Shown here: piece by piece, positions 1 to 12,667 of the stretch
Layout: each line of letters starts with the position of its first letter
How positions within the stretch are numbered: position 1 is the first letter of the stretch
NCBI RefSeq assembly: GCF_900106995.1
Contig: NZ_FNOK01000007.1
Coordinates: 124,001 to 188,000, forward strand
Length of the DNA: 64,000 bases
Direction of reading: 5' to 3'
From: Saccharopolyspora shandongensis
GTDB taxonomy: Bacteria > Actinomycetota > Actinomycetes > Mycobacteriales > Pseudonocardiaceae
Notes under the pieces: generated by a model
Seen by the model: the letters and a program-made list of their open reading frames with translations, nothing else
Told to the model about the DNA's origin: nothing
Database searches by the model: none
Program-made: the position numbers and the translations under genes

Positions 1-295
1 GCGGCACGTCCCGCCAACCGAGGTTCGCGGAGAACACTCCGACACCGCGCGCCTCGTCGACCACACCGGGCACCACGACGCCGACGGCGTCCACCGGTTC
101 CACGCCGGAGCGCAGCTCGGACACCAGCTCGATCACGGCCTCGACGACGAGGTCCGCGGTCGCTGCGCCGTCCGAGCCGCGCGGGGTCGGGCGGCGCGCA
201 TGGCGCAGCTGCCGAGCGGCATCGCGGCCGACGGCCACCAGGGCGGCCTTCATGTCGGTACCGCCGACGTCTACGGCGATGGCGTGTGCGGTCAC
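1..295 (-). CDS. ROK-family protein (partial, C-terminus outside window)
   Basis: This is the N-terminal 98 residues of a ROK-family sugar kinase or ROK repressor-type protein; the rest lies left of the window. The start is a GTG at 293-295 followed by TAHAIAVDVGGTDMKAALV. The segment DVGGTDMKAA is the ATP-phosphate-binding loop of the ASKHA/ROK fold. Further on, VVPGVVDEARGVGVFSANL matches the family's conserved G-x-V-D strand. The family phosphorylates glucose or N-acetyl sugars. No helix-turn-helix precedes the kinase domain, so a kinase is more likely than a NagC/XylR-type repressor. Substrate cannot be told because the zinc and sugar motifs are missing from the window. Confidence 0.82.
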   Translation of the reverse strand, partial: MTAHAIAVDVGGTDMKAALVAVGRDAARQLRHARRPTPRGSDGAATADLVVEAVIELVSELRSGVEPVDAVGVVVPGVVDEARGVGVFSANLGWRDVP

Positions 296-382
296 GCCGA
301 CGATCCTCCGCTACCGGCCACCCAATGGTCTACACCAAATCGGTGTGTCGTTCGACTGGGATTTCGCGGACTTCCCCGTCGA

Positions 383-955
383 TCAATTGCCCATCAGCTT
401 CTGCAGGGCTTCCAGGCCGCGGCTCGCGGTCGACTTCACGGTGCCCTTCGAAACGCCCGTGGCCTCGGCGATCTCCGCTTCCGTGAGGTTCCCGTAGTAC
501 CGCAGCACCAGCACCTCGCGCTGCCGCCGCGGCAGCTTGCCCAGCGCCTCCACGACGGCCTGGTGCTCGGCCGTCAACATCGCCAGCGACTCGGCCGAAC
601 GGGCGTCGGCCTGGTGCGGCGGCTGGTACTCGCGGGCGGTCTTGCGGCGCCGCAGCACCGAGCGGCTGCCGTTGACGACCGCGGTGCGCAGGTACCCGAT
701 CGCGGCGCGGGCGTCGCGCAGCCCGGACCAGTTCCGGTACAACCCGGTGAACGCCTCCTGCACCACGTCCTCGGCCGTCGCCGGGTCGTCGACCAGCAGG
801 ATCGCCAGCCGCACCATCCGCATGCGCTGCTGGCGGTACAGGTCTTCCAAGGTCAGCGGTTGCGCCGAGACGTCCATCGCCGCGCTGTCCAGCGCGCGCA
901 GGTGTCCGAGAGTCTGCTCGACGCTGCGTTCGGCGCTGTGCGAATGACCGGCCAT
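383..955 (-). CDS. SigE-family RNA polymerase sigma factor (ECF)
   Basis: This 190-residue protein is an extracytoplasmic-function sigma factor. Region 2 includes DDPATAEDVVQEAFTGLYRN (about residues 75-95), the core-binding and -10 recognition part. Region 4 includes LPRRQREVLVLRYYGNLTEA and a helix-turn-helix ending VSKGTVKSTASRGLEAL (about residues 140-185) for -35 recognition. Such SigE-type factors in actinomycetes are often followed by a membrane or anti-sigma partner, but none follows here: the next gene on this strand is the ROK protein. The ATG at 955 gives an unusually long N-terminal tail; an internal start near residue 28 is possible. The regulon is unknown. Confidence 0.9.
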   Translation of the reverse strand: MAGHSHSAERSVEQTLGHLRALDSAAMDVSAQPLTLEDLYRQQRMRMVRLAILLVDDPATAEDVVQEAFTGLYRNWSGLRDARAAIGYLRTAVVNGSRSVLRRRKTAREYQPPHQADARSAESLAMLTAEHQAVVEALGKLPRRQREVLVLRYYGNLTEAEIAEATGVSKGTVKSTASRGLEALQKLMGN

Positions 956-1047
956 GATCGAACAACCTACCGGCTGGCCACTGGCGCGGATAACACGACC
1001 GGGTAGCGTCGATATCGATCGGTGATCTGCAGCGGAGGTGTCGGGAC

Positions 1048-1326
1048 ATGGCCAAGTTCGTGGTCGAGCTGGTGTACGGCGAGGACGAGGAGCGACGCCT
1101 CGAAGTGCGGCCCGCGCACCGGGAGTACTGCCGCGGACTCGCCGAGCGCGGCGTGCTGCTGGCCGGCGGCCCGTACGCCGACAACCTCGGCGCCCAGTTG
1201 ATCTACGAGGTCGCCGACGCCGACGAGCTCGGCGGGGTGCTCGCCGCGGACCCCTACACGGAGGCCGGCGTGATCGCCAAGACCACCGTCCGCGAGTGGA
1301 ACCTGCTCACCGGCGCCTGGGCCTAG
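1048..1326 (+). CDS. YciI family protein
   Basis: A 92-residue single-domain protein with a ferredoxin-like YciI/DGPF fold. Typical features are the N-terminal strand MAKFVVELVYG, the LLAGGPYADN turn and the C-terminal IAKTTVREWNLLTG strand. Family members are small cytoplasmic proteins, some acting as dehydrochlorinases or as partners of ECF sigma factors; most have no known reaction. It is divergent from the sigma-factor gene at 383-955, with about 90 bp between them, and YciI/DGPF proteins often sit beside ECF sigma genes, so a functional link is plausible but not shown. An AGCGGAGGT ribosome site precedes the ATG. Confidence 0.8.
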   Translation: MAKFVVELVYGEDEERRLEVRPAHREYCRGLAERGVLLAGGPYADNLGAQLIYEVADADELGGVLAADPYTEAGVIAKTTVREWNLLTGAWA

Positions 1327-1574
1327 CAGCCGCGCCACCAAGATCAAATCGGCGGGCTCCCTGGCCGCCGAACCTGCAGCGTGTGAGGATGTCCACAGGA
1401 TTCGTCCCGTTCTGAATCCTGTCACCGGCTTTCCAAAAGAGCCCCGGCTGGGGCACTGTGACGCGAAAGTGTGGCACCGGGCCGAACGGGCCCGCTGACA
1501 ACGGGCATGAGCTCGTAGGATGCTGCGCGACTTCCCGTCACCAAGACCAAACTCCACCCCGAGGAGGACGACCG

Positions 1575-2604
<1,030 letters not shown>

Positions 2605-2609
<5 letters not shown>

Positions 2610-2817
2610 GGTTTTCCGGACTCACCTTGCGTGGCGGAGCCAGTAGCGGAACCTGAGAAGCCTTCTCGACTCCGGGATCCCCGACTTGAGTATGTCCAAT
2701 ACGAGGCGTCGGGGCTGTCCTCGCGAGAAGGCTTCTCAGAACCCGCGGCGGTGCCGGTTGCTTAGGTGGGCTAAGCGCCTCCGGCGCTTGCGGCGACTTC
2801 GGCACATGCGGCGTTGA
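2605..2817 (+). repeat. 3'-end structured repeat, copy 1
   Basis: The element starts with TTGAGGTTTTCC, whose TGA is the aldolase stop codon. It shares blocks with four other copies in the window: TTGCGTGGCGG, GTAGCGGAACCT, CCCCGAC, GTATGTCCAATAC, GTCGGGGCTGTCCTCG and AGGTGGGCTAAGCG. Pairing arms are 2654-2668 with 2724-2738 (15 bp, perfect), 2679-2685 with 2708-2714, and GTAT/ATAC at 2690-2693 and 2699-2702 around the loop GTCCA. A further hairpin is AAGCGCC-TCC-GGCGCTT near 2773-2789. It lies in the sense orientation of the upstream gene. It also holds a 41-codon frame from 2693, probably incidental. Confidence 0.88.
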
Positions 2818-2921
2818 GCGCCGCGGTGGCGGTTTACCGCTGGAAGCCGCTGCGCCGCTTGCCTGACGTCCAACGGCCAGGGCTGCCCGGTCGCTGCCGT
2901 TGCTCGCGGTGTTGAGAACGA

Positions 2922-2953
2922 ACGGCCCGTTCGCCTGGTGGCGGACGGGCCGT
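2922..2953 (+). terminator. hairpin in the leader of the DUF3151 gene
   Basis: ACGGCCCGT at 2922-2930 pairs with ACGGGCCGT at 2945-2953, and CGCC pairs with GGCG inside. There is no T tract. It resembles the purL-end hairpin at 39731 in its ACGGCCCGTT arm. It sits 24 bp before the DUF3151 start, so it could end fba read-through or act in that gene's leader. Confidence 0.55.
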
Positions 2954-2977
2954 CGTCGTACCTGGGAGGATTGGGGC

Positions 2978-3388
2978 ATGACGAGGAACCTGTTGGAACC
3001 GCCGGAGACCCTGCTGCCGGAGAACGAGGCCGCGCAGGGCGAGCTGGCCGCCGGCACCGACCCGGCCGAGGTCGCCGCGCACCACCCCACCTTCAGCGCC
3101 GCGTGGGCCGCGCTCGCGGAGGCCGCGCTCGACGCCGACGAGAACATCGCCGCCTACGCCTACGCCCGCACCGGCTACCACCGCGGCCTGGACGCGCTGC
3201 GCAAGGCCGGCTGGAAGGGCTTCGGCCCGGTGCCGTGGCGGCACGCCCCGAACCAGGGCGTGCTCCGCTCGATCGCGGCGCTGGCGAAGGCCGCGAAGGC
3301 GATCGGCGAGGCCGACGAGTTCGACCGCTGCCGCCAGCTGCTCGCCGACAGCGACCCGGCTTCCCTGGAAGCGACCGGCGTGGCCTGA
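2978..3388 (+). CDS. DUF3151 domain-containing protein
   Basis: A 136-residue conserved actinobacterial protein of unknown function. It begins TRNLLEPPETLLP and contains AHHPTFSAAWAALAEAAL and AYAYARTGYHRGLDALRKA, hallmarks of DUF3151. The sequence is mostly helical with no signal peptide or membrane segment, so it is presumably cytoplasmic. The ATG at 2978 is chosen because GGGAGGA lies 7 bp upstream; a longer frame from 2900 would run through the hairpin. The gene lies between fba and purA, as its homologue does in mycobacteria as I recall. Function remains open. Confidence 0.85.
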   Translation: MTRNLLEPPETLLPENEAAQGELAAGTDPAEVAAHHPTFSAAWAALAEAALDADENIAAYAYARTGYHRGLDALRKAGWKGFGPVPWRHAPNQGVLRSIAALAKAAKAIGEADEFDRCRQLLADSDPASLEATGVA

Positions 3389-3480
3389 GCCGCTTGCGCG
3401 ACCGGGCGTCGCGCCCGGTCGCGCAGATCGAGCGAGGATCACTGCGGCGGCACTCGGATTGCGCCGTGATCTGTCGGACA

Positions 3481-4584
3481 ATGTGGAGCGTGCACCGACT
3501 GCGCGAGGAACTCGTCCGCCGCTTGCGCCGCCTCATGCGCACCGGAGTTCCCATCGCGCAATGCGCGATCGCGGCCGGTCTCGCGTGGTTCCTGGCCCGA
3601 CACCTGTTCGGCCACCCGGCGCCGTTCTTCGCGCCGATCGCCGCGGTCATCTCGCTCGGTGTCTCGCTGGGCCAGCGGATGCGGCGCGCCCTGGAACTCG
3701 TCGTCGGCGTCAGCATCGGCGTCGGGGTCGGCGACATCCTGATCTCGTTCATCGGCACGGGAAGCTGGCAGATCGCGCTGGTCGTCGCGCTGGCCATGAG
3801 CACCGCGGTGCTGCTGGACAGCGGCGTCGTGATCGTGCTGCAGGCCGCGTCGTCGTCGGTGCTGGTCGCGACGCTGCTGCCGCCGGCCACCGCCGGCGGG
3901 CTGACGCGGATGCTCGACGCCGCGATCGGTGGGCTGGTCGGCTTCATCGTCGCCGCGCTCCTGCCCGCCAACCCGCTCGCCGTGGCGCACCGCAACGGGC
4001 GACTCGTGCTCGGCGCCCTCGCCGACGCGCTCCGCGGCGTCGGGAACGCGGTGGCGCGGCAGGACATCGAGCTCGCCGCCGACGTGCTGGCGAAGGCGCG
4101 CAAGAGCCAGCAGGACGTGGAGGAGCTCCGAACGGCGCTGGAGGCCGGACAGGAGATCGCGCGGTTCGCGCCCATCCGGTGGCGGCGGCGCGGCGACCTG
4201 GAGCGCTACGGGACCGCGGCGACGCCGATCGACCGCGCGCTGCGCAACACGCGCGTGCTCGCGCGCCGGGCGCTCGCCGCATTGCGGGACGGCGAGCCGG
4301 TGCCGCGCCCGCTCCCGGGGCTCCTGGAGGAGCTGGCGGGCGCCGTTGTGCTGCTGCGCGACGAGCTGGCCAGCGGCGTCGATCCGCTGCAGACCCGCGC
4401 GGCGGCCAGATCCGTCGCCAAGAAGTCCACAGTGGAACTCCTCGGCGAGGGGGACTTCTCGATGCAGGTGGTGGTGCTGCAGGTCCGCTCGATCGCGGTG
4501 GACCTGCTGCAGGCCACCGGCCTCAGCCGGACCGAGGCGATCGCCGCCCTGCCGCCCCTGCACCCGGAGGAGAGGTCCGGCTGA
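3481..4584 (+). CDS. FUSC-family / aromatic acid exporter-like membrane protein
   Basis: A 367-residue membrane protein. The N-terminal half carries about six hydrophobic segments (for example IAQCAIAAGLAWFLARHLF, FFAPIAAVISLGVSLG, IALVVALAMSTAVLLDSG and AAIGGLVGFIVAALLPANP). The C-terminal half is a soluble helical domain of about 190 residues. This matches FUSC-like proteins of the fusaric acid/aromatic acid exporter superfamily. Substrate is not predictable. The ATG at 3481 opens the similarity region; no good ribosome site precedes it, so a leaderless message or a nearby alternative start is possible. Confidence 0.8.
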   Translation: MWSVHRLREELVRRLRRLMRTGVPIAQCAIAAGLAWFLARHLFGHPAPFFAPIAAVISLGVSLGQRMRRALELVVGVSIGVGVGDILISFIGTGSWQIALVVALAMSTAVLLDSGVVIVLQAASSSVLVATLLPPATAGGLTRMLDAAIGGLVGFIVAALLPANPLAVAHRNGRLVLGALADALRGVGNAVARQDIELAADVLAKARKSQQDVEELRTALEAGQEIARFAPIRWRRRGDLERYGTAATPIDRALRNTRVLARRALAALRDGEPVPRPLPGLLEELAGAVVLLRDELASGVDPLQTRAAARSVAKKSTVELLGEGDFSMQVVVLQVRSIAVDLLQATGLSRTEAIAALPPLHPEERSG

Positions 4585-4587
4585 GCG

Positions 4588-4878
4588 TCAGCCCGCGGGG
4601 CGGTTCAGGACCGCGATCAGGGCGTTGTGCAGGGCTTCGTGATCGCGCGGGTCGTAGAGGTGGCAGTCGGCCGCCGAGAGCCGGTACCACTCCGCCGCGC
4701 CCGCGTAGCGCACCCACACCGTGACGTCGCCGTCGGCGCATTCGGTGGCCAGCTCCAGGTCGCCGGTGATGACCCCGACCTCGTCGGTCATCACCCCGCC
4801 CGGCGGCGCGGTCACCGCGGAGCGCCGCACCGCAGGCTCCGGTGCGGTCGAGCGATCCGGCTCTGCGTGGTCCGACAT
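4588..4878 (-). CDS. conserved hypothetical protein
   Basis: I do not recognise this 96-residue protein. It has a Pro/Ala-rich N-terminus and a compact C-terminal half with the segments VTVWVRYAGAAEWYRL and HEALHNALIAVL. The latter looks like a small beta-sheet plus helix, resembling short orphan proteins common in Pseudonocardiales. No signal peptide or membrane segment is seen. A GGAGGGTGG site lies just before the ATG at 4878, which supports translation. It converges on the FUSC gene, ending 3 bp from that gene's stop codon. Confidence 0.6.
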   Translation of the reverse strand: MSDHAEPDRSTAPEPAVRRSAVTAPPGGVMTDEVGVITGDLELATECADGDVTVWVRYAGAAEWYRLSAADCHLYDPRDHEALHNALIAVLNRPAG

Positions 4879-4949
4879 GGAACCACCCTCCTCACGGCGC
4901 CTCGGCCGCTCCAGTATGTCCTGCCGAGAGCGGCGCGGTCGGAGGTCGG

Positions 4950-4961
4950 TTTCGCGCGAAA
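4950..4961. repeat. TTTCGCGCGAAA palindrome (single copy)
   Basis: A perfect 12-bp palindrome extended to GGTTTCGCGCGAAACC. It lies between two minus-strand genes, about 40 bp beyond the stop codon of the HNH nuclease gene. It belongs to the family clustered at 33716-33892 and 43922-43974. Confidence 0.85.
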
Positions 4962-5001
4962 CCGGCGGTGCCCCGCTCCCGCACGGGGCACCGCGGGCGG
5001 A

Positions 5002-5640
5002 TCAGCAGCCGTCGAGGGTCTTCTGCAGCGCCGACTTCTCCGCGTCGGTGACGGTCAGGCCGTACTTGCTCTTGGTGCCGACCCACATCGACGCGTACGT
5101 GCAGTGGTAGCTCGCCAGCGGCGGCATCCACTCGTCCGGCGTCTGGTCGCCCTTCGACTGGTTGACGTTGTCGGTGACCGCGATCAGCTGCGGGCCCTCC
5201 AGGTCGTTGGCGAACGCCTGGCGCTGGTCCTGGGTCCACTCCGCCGCGCCGGAGCGCCACGCGGCGGCCAGCGGCACGACGTGGTCGATGTCCAAATCGG
5301 ACGGCTTGGTCCAGGTCTCGCCGTCGTACGGGCTGAGCCAGCTGCCGGAGGTCGGGTAGCAGTCCGAGCCGGTCTCGACGTCCTTGCCGTCGCGCTTGAG
5401 CACCGCCTCGCGGGTGTTGCAGCCGTCCGGGCCCTCGATCCAGTGCGGGAACTTCTCCCGGCTGTAGCCGTCCATCGAGCCCTCCGGGGCGACGGTCAGC
5501 TTCGTGAGCTCGGACTTCGCCGTCGCGGGGTCCGGGATGCCGGGCGGCTCGGCGCCGGCCGGCAAGGCCAGGGCGAGGCCGAGGATTCCCGCCAGGGGTA
5601 GGGCGGTCAGGGTGGCGCGCAACGATCGGTGGCCTGTCAT
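5002..5640 (-). CDS. secreted HNH endonuclease family protein
   Basis: A 212-residue exported nuclease-like protein. From the ATG at 5640 it has an Arg-containing n-region, a hydrophobic stretch (TALPLAGILGLALALPAGA) and a likely cleavage after AGA. The mature part contains REAVLKRDGKD, LDIDHVVPLAAAWRSGA (the D-H-V-V-P-L core of the GmrSD/DUF1524-type HNH fold) and VTDNVNQSKGDQTPDEWMPP. The DH is the expected metal-binding pair and the N-x-x-K-G-D segment the second half. A GGAGGG site 5 bp upstream fixes the start. A role in nutrient scavenging or competition is inference. Confidence 0.88.
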   Translation of the reverse strand: MTGHRSLRATLTALPLAGILGLALALPAGAEPPGIPDPATAKSELTKLTVAPEGSMDGYSREKFPHWIEGPDGCNTREAVLKRDGKDVETGSDCYPTSGSWLSPYDGETWTKPSDLDIDHVVPLAAAWRSGAAEWTQDQRQAFANDLEGPQLIAVTDNVNQSKGDQTPDEWMPPLASYHCTYASMWVGTKSKYGLTVTDAEKSALQKTLDGC

Positions 5641-5994
5641 GGCTTCCCTCCGCGTGGGCGTCTCGGCGATGTCCGTGCTGACCATCGCCGACGCAGGTGG
5701 CCGGGACAATGCCGGAGAGTGGCGAACGGGTGACTTGGCGTGAAATCGCCACCGATCGTGCCACTTATCGGTGAATTTCGCACCGACCGGCGCGGCCGCG
5801 GCGCGTTCGGGTCACCCAATTTTCGGCAAAAATGGGAATCCCTTTTGTCGGGAATGGCGGATTTCAATTTCAGGGTTCGTTCCAGCGCGGTGCGCGGGCC
5901 CGTGCGGGACGTGGCCACCTGGGGCCTTCGGGACCGGTCGGGCGGAGCCATTCTGAAACGGCTCCTCGGGTGGAATCGAAATGTGCCCGGGCGG
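5641..5994. other. intergenic region without a recognisable gene
   Basis: About 350 bp separate the HNH nuclease start from the end of the next minus-strand gene. Part of it is less GC-rich (around 5812-5880), with short A/T runs that could hold the nuclease promoter. Reading frames crossing it show no family similarity and no convincing ribosome sites. Confidence 0.5.
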
Positions 5995-8086
<2,092 letters not shown>

Positions 8087-8090
8087 GTCG

Positions 8091-8142
8091 AACCGCGGTT
8101 CCCACGGAGATCGGACTCCCGGTTTCCGTGGGAACCGCGGTT
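8091..8142. terminator. long hairpin after purA
   Basis: AACCGCGGTTCCCACGGA (8091-8108) pairs with TCCGTGGGAACCGCGGTT (8125-8142), an 18-bp perfect stem with a 16-nt loop. No T tract follows. It lies between the convergent purA and antiporter genes and can serve both. Confidence 0.85.
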
Positions 8143-8144
8143 GA

Positions 8145-9758
8145 TCAGCGGTTGCGCCAGGAGCTGTCGATGGCGGCTTCCTGGAGGTCCAGTTCGCGCA
8201 GGACGCGGCGCAGCACCTCGTCGTCGACGTTGCCCGCGTCCCGTGCGTCGGCCATCGCCGACCGCTGCACCTCGATCAGCTCGCGGCGCAGGTCGGAGAA
8301 CGTCTTGCTCGCCGTGTCCGCCCGCTCGTCGGGCGTGCGCCCGACCTGCTCCGCCGCGGCCATCCCCTGGTGCTCCACCAGGGCCTTCATCCGGCCGATC
8401 ATCCGGTCGAAGTCCTCGTGGCTGGCGTGCAGGTCCGCGGGCGTGAGCTCGTCCAGGTAGCTCAGAGCGGCGTTGGTCGCGGTCACCCGCGCCTCCGCCT
8501 CCGCCTGGTCGTCGCGCGCGGCCTCCGCCGGATCGGCGATGTCGAGCTTCCGCATCAGCCACGGCAGCGTGGTGCCCTGCAGCAGGATGGTGCCGACCGC
8601 GATCACGAACGCGATGAACTGGATCAGCTCGCGCGCCGGGAACGGCGCGCCGGTGCCGGTGGTGTGCGGGATCGCGCCCGCGGCCGCGAGCGTGACCACG
8701 CCGCGCATCCCGGCCCACGACAGCACGGTCGTGCGCCGCCACCGGACGCCGCGCCTGGTGGTGGTGGCCAGCAGGTGCGCCAGGCCGGGCAGGTAGTTGG
8801 AGCCGAACATCCACAGGATCCGCACCGCGATCGTCGCGGCCAGGATGATCAGCGCGGACGCGAGCACCATGCCGAGGTTGAGCCCGGAGGTGACGATGGC
8901 GGTGATGACGGTCTGCAGCTGCAGCCCGATGTAGGCGAACACCAGGCTTTCCAGCAGCAGGTTGATCGACGCCCAGACGGTGTGCTCCTGCAGGCGTCCG
9001 GCGGCCCGCGCCCGCGGCTGGTTGTGGCCGACGTACAGCCCGGCGGTGACCACCGCGAGCACGCCGGAGCCGTACAGCTGCTCGGCGGTGAGGTAGGCGA
9101 TGAACGGCACGAGCACGCCCAGCACGGTCGCCACCTGCACGTCCGGCACGCGGGTGCGGGCGACCTGCGCGAGCATCCCGAACACCAGCCCGAGGCCGAC
9201 GCCGACCACCACGGCCAGCACGAACACCAGCGCGCCCTGCGCCAGGGTCGGCGTGGTGCCGACGACCGCGGCGATCGCCATCCGGTAGATGGTCAGCGCC
9301 GCCGCGTCGTTGATCAGGCTTTCGCCGCCGAGGACCGTCATCATGCCGCGCGGCAGCTTCAGCTGGCGGCCGATCGCGGCGGCGGTGACCGCGTCCGGCG
9401 GCGCGATGACCGCGCCGAGCACGATCGCCGAGTTCAGCGGCAGTTCCGGGATCAGCGTGAAGGCCAGCCAACCGACCAGTAACGACGTGGCGACGACCTG
9501 CAGCACGCCGTGGTGCACGATCGGCGCGATCCGGGCCCGGAAGTTCGTGTAGGAGCTCTCCAGCGCGGCGGCGTACAGCAGCGGCGGGAGCACGACGGTC
9601 AGCAGCAGCTCCGGATCGATCTCCAGCCGCGCGGTGCCGGGGATCAGCGAAACGACCAGGCCGACCAGGACCAGCAGCAGCGGGGCGGCGATCTCGCGGC
9701 TGCGCGCGACCGCGGTGACCAGCAGGGCACCGATCAGCACGAGCAGCAGTTGGGCCAC
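8145..9758 (-). CDS. Na+/H+ antiporter, CPA1 family
   Basis: A 537-residue cation/proton antiporter with about twelve membrane segments in the first 400 residues and a cytoplasmic helical tail. Motifs include PPLLYAAALESSYTNFR, VLGAVIAPPDAVTAAAIGR (the conserved P-D-A-V ion site), GGESLINDAAALTIYR (the N-D pair of CPA1 exchangers) and SWAGMRGVVTLAAA. Such proteins couple proton entry to Na+ or K+ export for pH and salt balance. The ATG at 9758 follows AGGTGCCTGG and starts the first membrane helix. Ion selectivity is not predictable. Confidence 0.92.
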   Translation of the reverse strand: MAQLLLVLIGALLVTAVARSREIAAPLLLVLVGLVVSLIPGTARLEIDPELLLTVVLPPLLYAAALESSYTNFRARIAPIVHHGVLQVVATSLLVGWLAFTLIPELPLNSAIVLGAVIAPPDAVTAAAIGRQLKLPRGMMTVLGGESLINDAAALTIYRMAIAAVVGTTPTLAQGALVFVLAVVVGVGLGLVFGMLAQVARTRVPDVQVATVLGVLVPFIAYLTAEQLYGSGVLAVVTAGLYVGHNQPRARAAGRLQEHTVWASINLLLESLVFAYIGLQLQTVITAIVTSGLNLGMVLASALIILAATIAVRILWMFGSNYLPGLAHLLATTTRRGVRWRRTTVLSWAGMRGVVTLAAAGAIPHTTGTGAPFPARELIQFIAFVIAVGTILLQGTTLPWLMRKLDIADPAEAARDDQAEAEARVTATNAALSYLDELTPADLHASHEDFDRMIGRMKALVEHQGMAAAEQVGRTPDERADTASKTFSDLRRELIEVQRSAMADARDAGNVDDEVLRRVLRELDLQEAAIDSSWRNR

Positions 9759-9873
9759 CAGGCACCTCCGTCCATCATGGACAGGCTAGGTGGGCGGATC
9801 GCTCGGCGCGGCCCGAGGCTCCGGCGGCAGGTTCTGCTGAAACTGCGCCCGAAACCAGAGGGAACCGCCGAAA

Positions 9874-9915
9874 CCAGGGGGACCGCAGTTTCAATTGAAA
9901 CTGCGGTCCCCCTGG
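9874..9915. terminator. 42-bp perfect palindrome with TTTCAATTGAAA core, after glpQ
   Basis: The inverted repeat CCAGGGGGACCGCAGTTTCA... and its exact complement are centred on TTTCAATTGAAA, 13 bp past the glpQ stop codon. It probably acts as a terminator for glpQ. The core belongs to a family also found at 47829-47852 and 53484-53515. Confidence 0.85.
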
Positions 9916-9928
9916 GTCGGAACGGTCG

Positions 9929-11038
9929 TCAGCGGCCGGCGAACTCGTCGCGGGCGGTGACCGCGATGTCCGGGTGGTCGCTGAAGATGCCGTCGATGCC
10001 CTGCTCGAACAGCGCCCGGAAGAAGCCGAAGGCGTCGCCGAAGGCGGCCGGGTCGGCCGAGGAGCGGAAGTCCGCGGGCAGGAACTTGTTCTCCGCCCGG
10101 ACCGTGTAGGGCACCACCTCGAGGCCGGCCGCGTGGGCGTCGGCGACGACGGTGGTCGGCGCGGTGAGGAAGCCGTCGGCGTTCACCGGCAGGATCACCT
10201 TGGTGTCCGGGCCGATCACGTCGGCGTAGGTCGCGATCTCCCGCAGGCCCGCCGGCTTGACCAGGTCGGCGTAGGTGCGCGGGTCGCCGGCCTCGACGAA
10301 GTCCTGCGGCGCACCGGAGTTGCTGATCAGCTGCACGAGCTGCACCCGCAGCGACCGGTCGAGCTGCTTGAGGTTGGCCACCTCGAAGGACTGCACGGCG
10401 ACCTTGGCGTTCGGCCGGTTCAGGTCGTTGCGGGTCAGCGCCTCGACCACGCCGGGTTCCAGCGCCAGGCCGAGCTTGGCGAAGTAGCTGGGGTGCTTGG
10501 TCTCCGGGGCGACGCCGATGTCGCGGCGGAGCTCCTGGGACAGCCGGGCGCGCAGGTCCAGGACCTCCTGGAACGTCGGCACCTCGTAGCGGCCGTCGTA
10601 GATCGTGTTGTTCGGCCGGACGTCCGGGATGCGCTCCTTGGCGCGCAGCGTCTTGAGCTCCGCGAGGGTGAAGTCCTCGGTGAACCAGCCGGTGATCGAG
10701 CTGCCGTCGATGACCTTGGTGGTCTTGCGGCCGGCGAACTCGGGGTGCTCGGCGACGTCGGTGGTGCCGCTGATCTCGTTCTCGTGCCGCGCGACCAGCA
10801 CGCCGTCCTTTGTGGACACAAGGTCGGGCTCGATGTAGTCGGCGCCCATCCGGGCGGCCAGCTCGTAGGAGGCCAGCGTGTGCTCCGGTCGGTATCCGGA
10901 GGCGCCGCGGTGCCCGAAGACCGCCACCTGGTCGGTGTCGTGCGGCTGGTTCGGTGCGGCGATGGCGGGCGCGGTGATCAGCCCAAGCGCCGCTGCGCCC
11001 GCGACGGACAGCGCCGTCAGGCGTACCCGGATGGTCAT
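9929..11038 (-). CDS. glpQ: secreted glycerophosphodiester phosphodiesterase
   Basis: A 369-residue exported enzyme hydrolysing glycerophosphodiesters to glycerol 3-phosphate and an alcohol. A signal peptide ([20 protein letters not shown], cleavage near AIA-APN) is followed by [19 protein letters not shown], the HRG...PE(N/H)T metal-binding motif. Then come [15 protein letters not shown] with the E-x-D metal ligands and VLVARHENE with the catalytic His. Near the C-terminus [13 protein letters not shown] is typical of GlpQ. Length fits the periplasmic/secreted GlpQ class. ACAGGAGGGCAC precedes the ATG. Release of glycerol phosphate from lipid head groups or teichoic acid is the likely role. 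Confidence 0.93.
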   Translation of the reverse strand: MTIRVRLTALSVAGAAALGLITAPAIAAPNQPHDTDQVAVFGHRGASGYRPEHTLASYELAARMGADYIEPDLVSTKDGVLVARHENEISGTTDVAEHPEFAGRKTTKVIDGSSITGWFTEDFTLAELKTLRAKERIPDVRPNNTIYDGRYEVPTFQEVLDLRARLSQELRRDIGVAPETKHPSYFAKLGLALEPGVVEALTRNDLNRPNAKVAVQSFEVANLKQLDRSLRVQLVQLISNSGAPQDFVEAGDPRTYADLVKPAGLREIATYADVIGPDTKVILPVNADGFLTAPTTVVADAHAAGLEVVPYTVRAENKFLPADFRSSADPAAFGDAFGFFRALFEQGIDGIFSDHPDIAVTARDEFAGR

Positions 11039-11246
11039 GTGCCCTCCTGTGTCTCGCGCAGCATGTCGATCAACGCTGCACATTCGGGCAAAACACTGAC
11101 CGCCGCAATCGACCATTCGCGCAAGGCCGGGCAACCCCGCGACAACGGCCGGGTGAACTACCGGGATGGACCGGATGAGCTACCCCCGGCGAGGCATTCG
11201 CGTCAAAAAGGGCGGGGGCACCGCCGACGTGGCCTGCCGCACGCTC

Positions 11247-11260
11247 TACGCTCACGGCTT

Positions 11261-11263
<3 letters not shown>
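11247..11263 (+). promoter_or_regulatory. -10 box and leaderless start of purD
   Basis: TACGCT (11247-11252) lies 8 bp before the GTG start at 11261, with no ribosome site between. This spacing places the transcription start at or next to the start codon, as in leaderless actinobacterial messages. No clear -35 box is seen. Confidence 0.5.
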
Positions 11264-12523
<1,260 letters not shown>

Positions 12524-12543
12524 CCAAAACGGAAACTTCGGTG

Positions 12544-12589
12544 AAAACCGCCCGGTAATGGGGGAAACCCCGCCGCCGGGCGGTTTTTT
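12544..12589 (+). terminator. intrinsic terminator after purD
   Basis: AAAACCGCCCGG pairs with CCGGGCGGTTTTTT, which ends in a six-T run: a classic rho-independent terminator about 20 bp past the purD stop. Confidence 0.9.
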
Positions 12590-12667
12590 CTGGTGTTCTT
12601 GCTCTGGCCGCGGAGAACCGCGGGGACCCGCCGTCGGAGGTGCGGGGGCGAGCACTAGGAGGCGTCT

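Noticed and set aside
8370..9482. A 370-codon + strand frame inside the antiporter gene
   Set aside because: Arg/His/Asp-rich low-complexity product opposite clear membrane helices of the antiporter.
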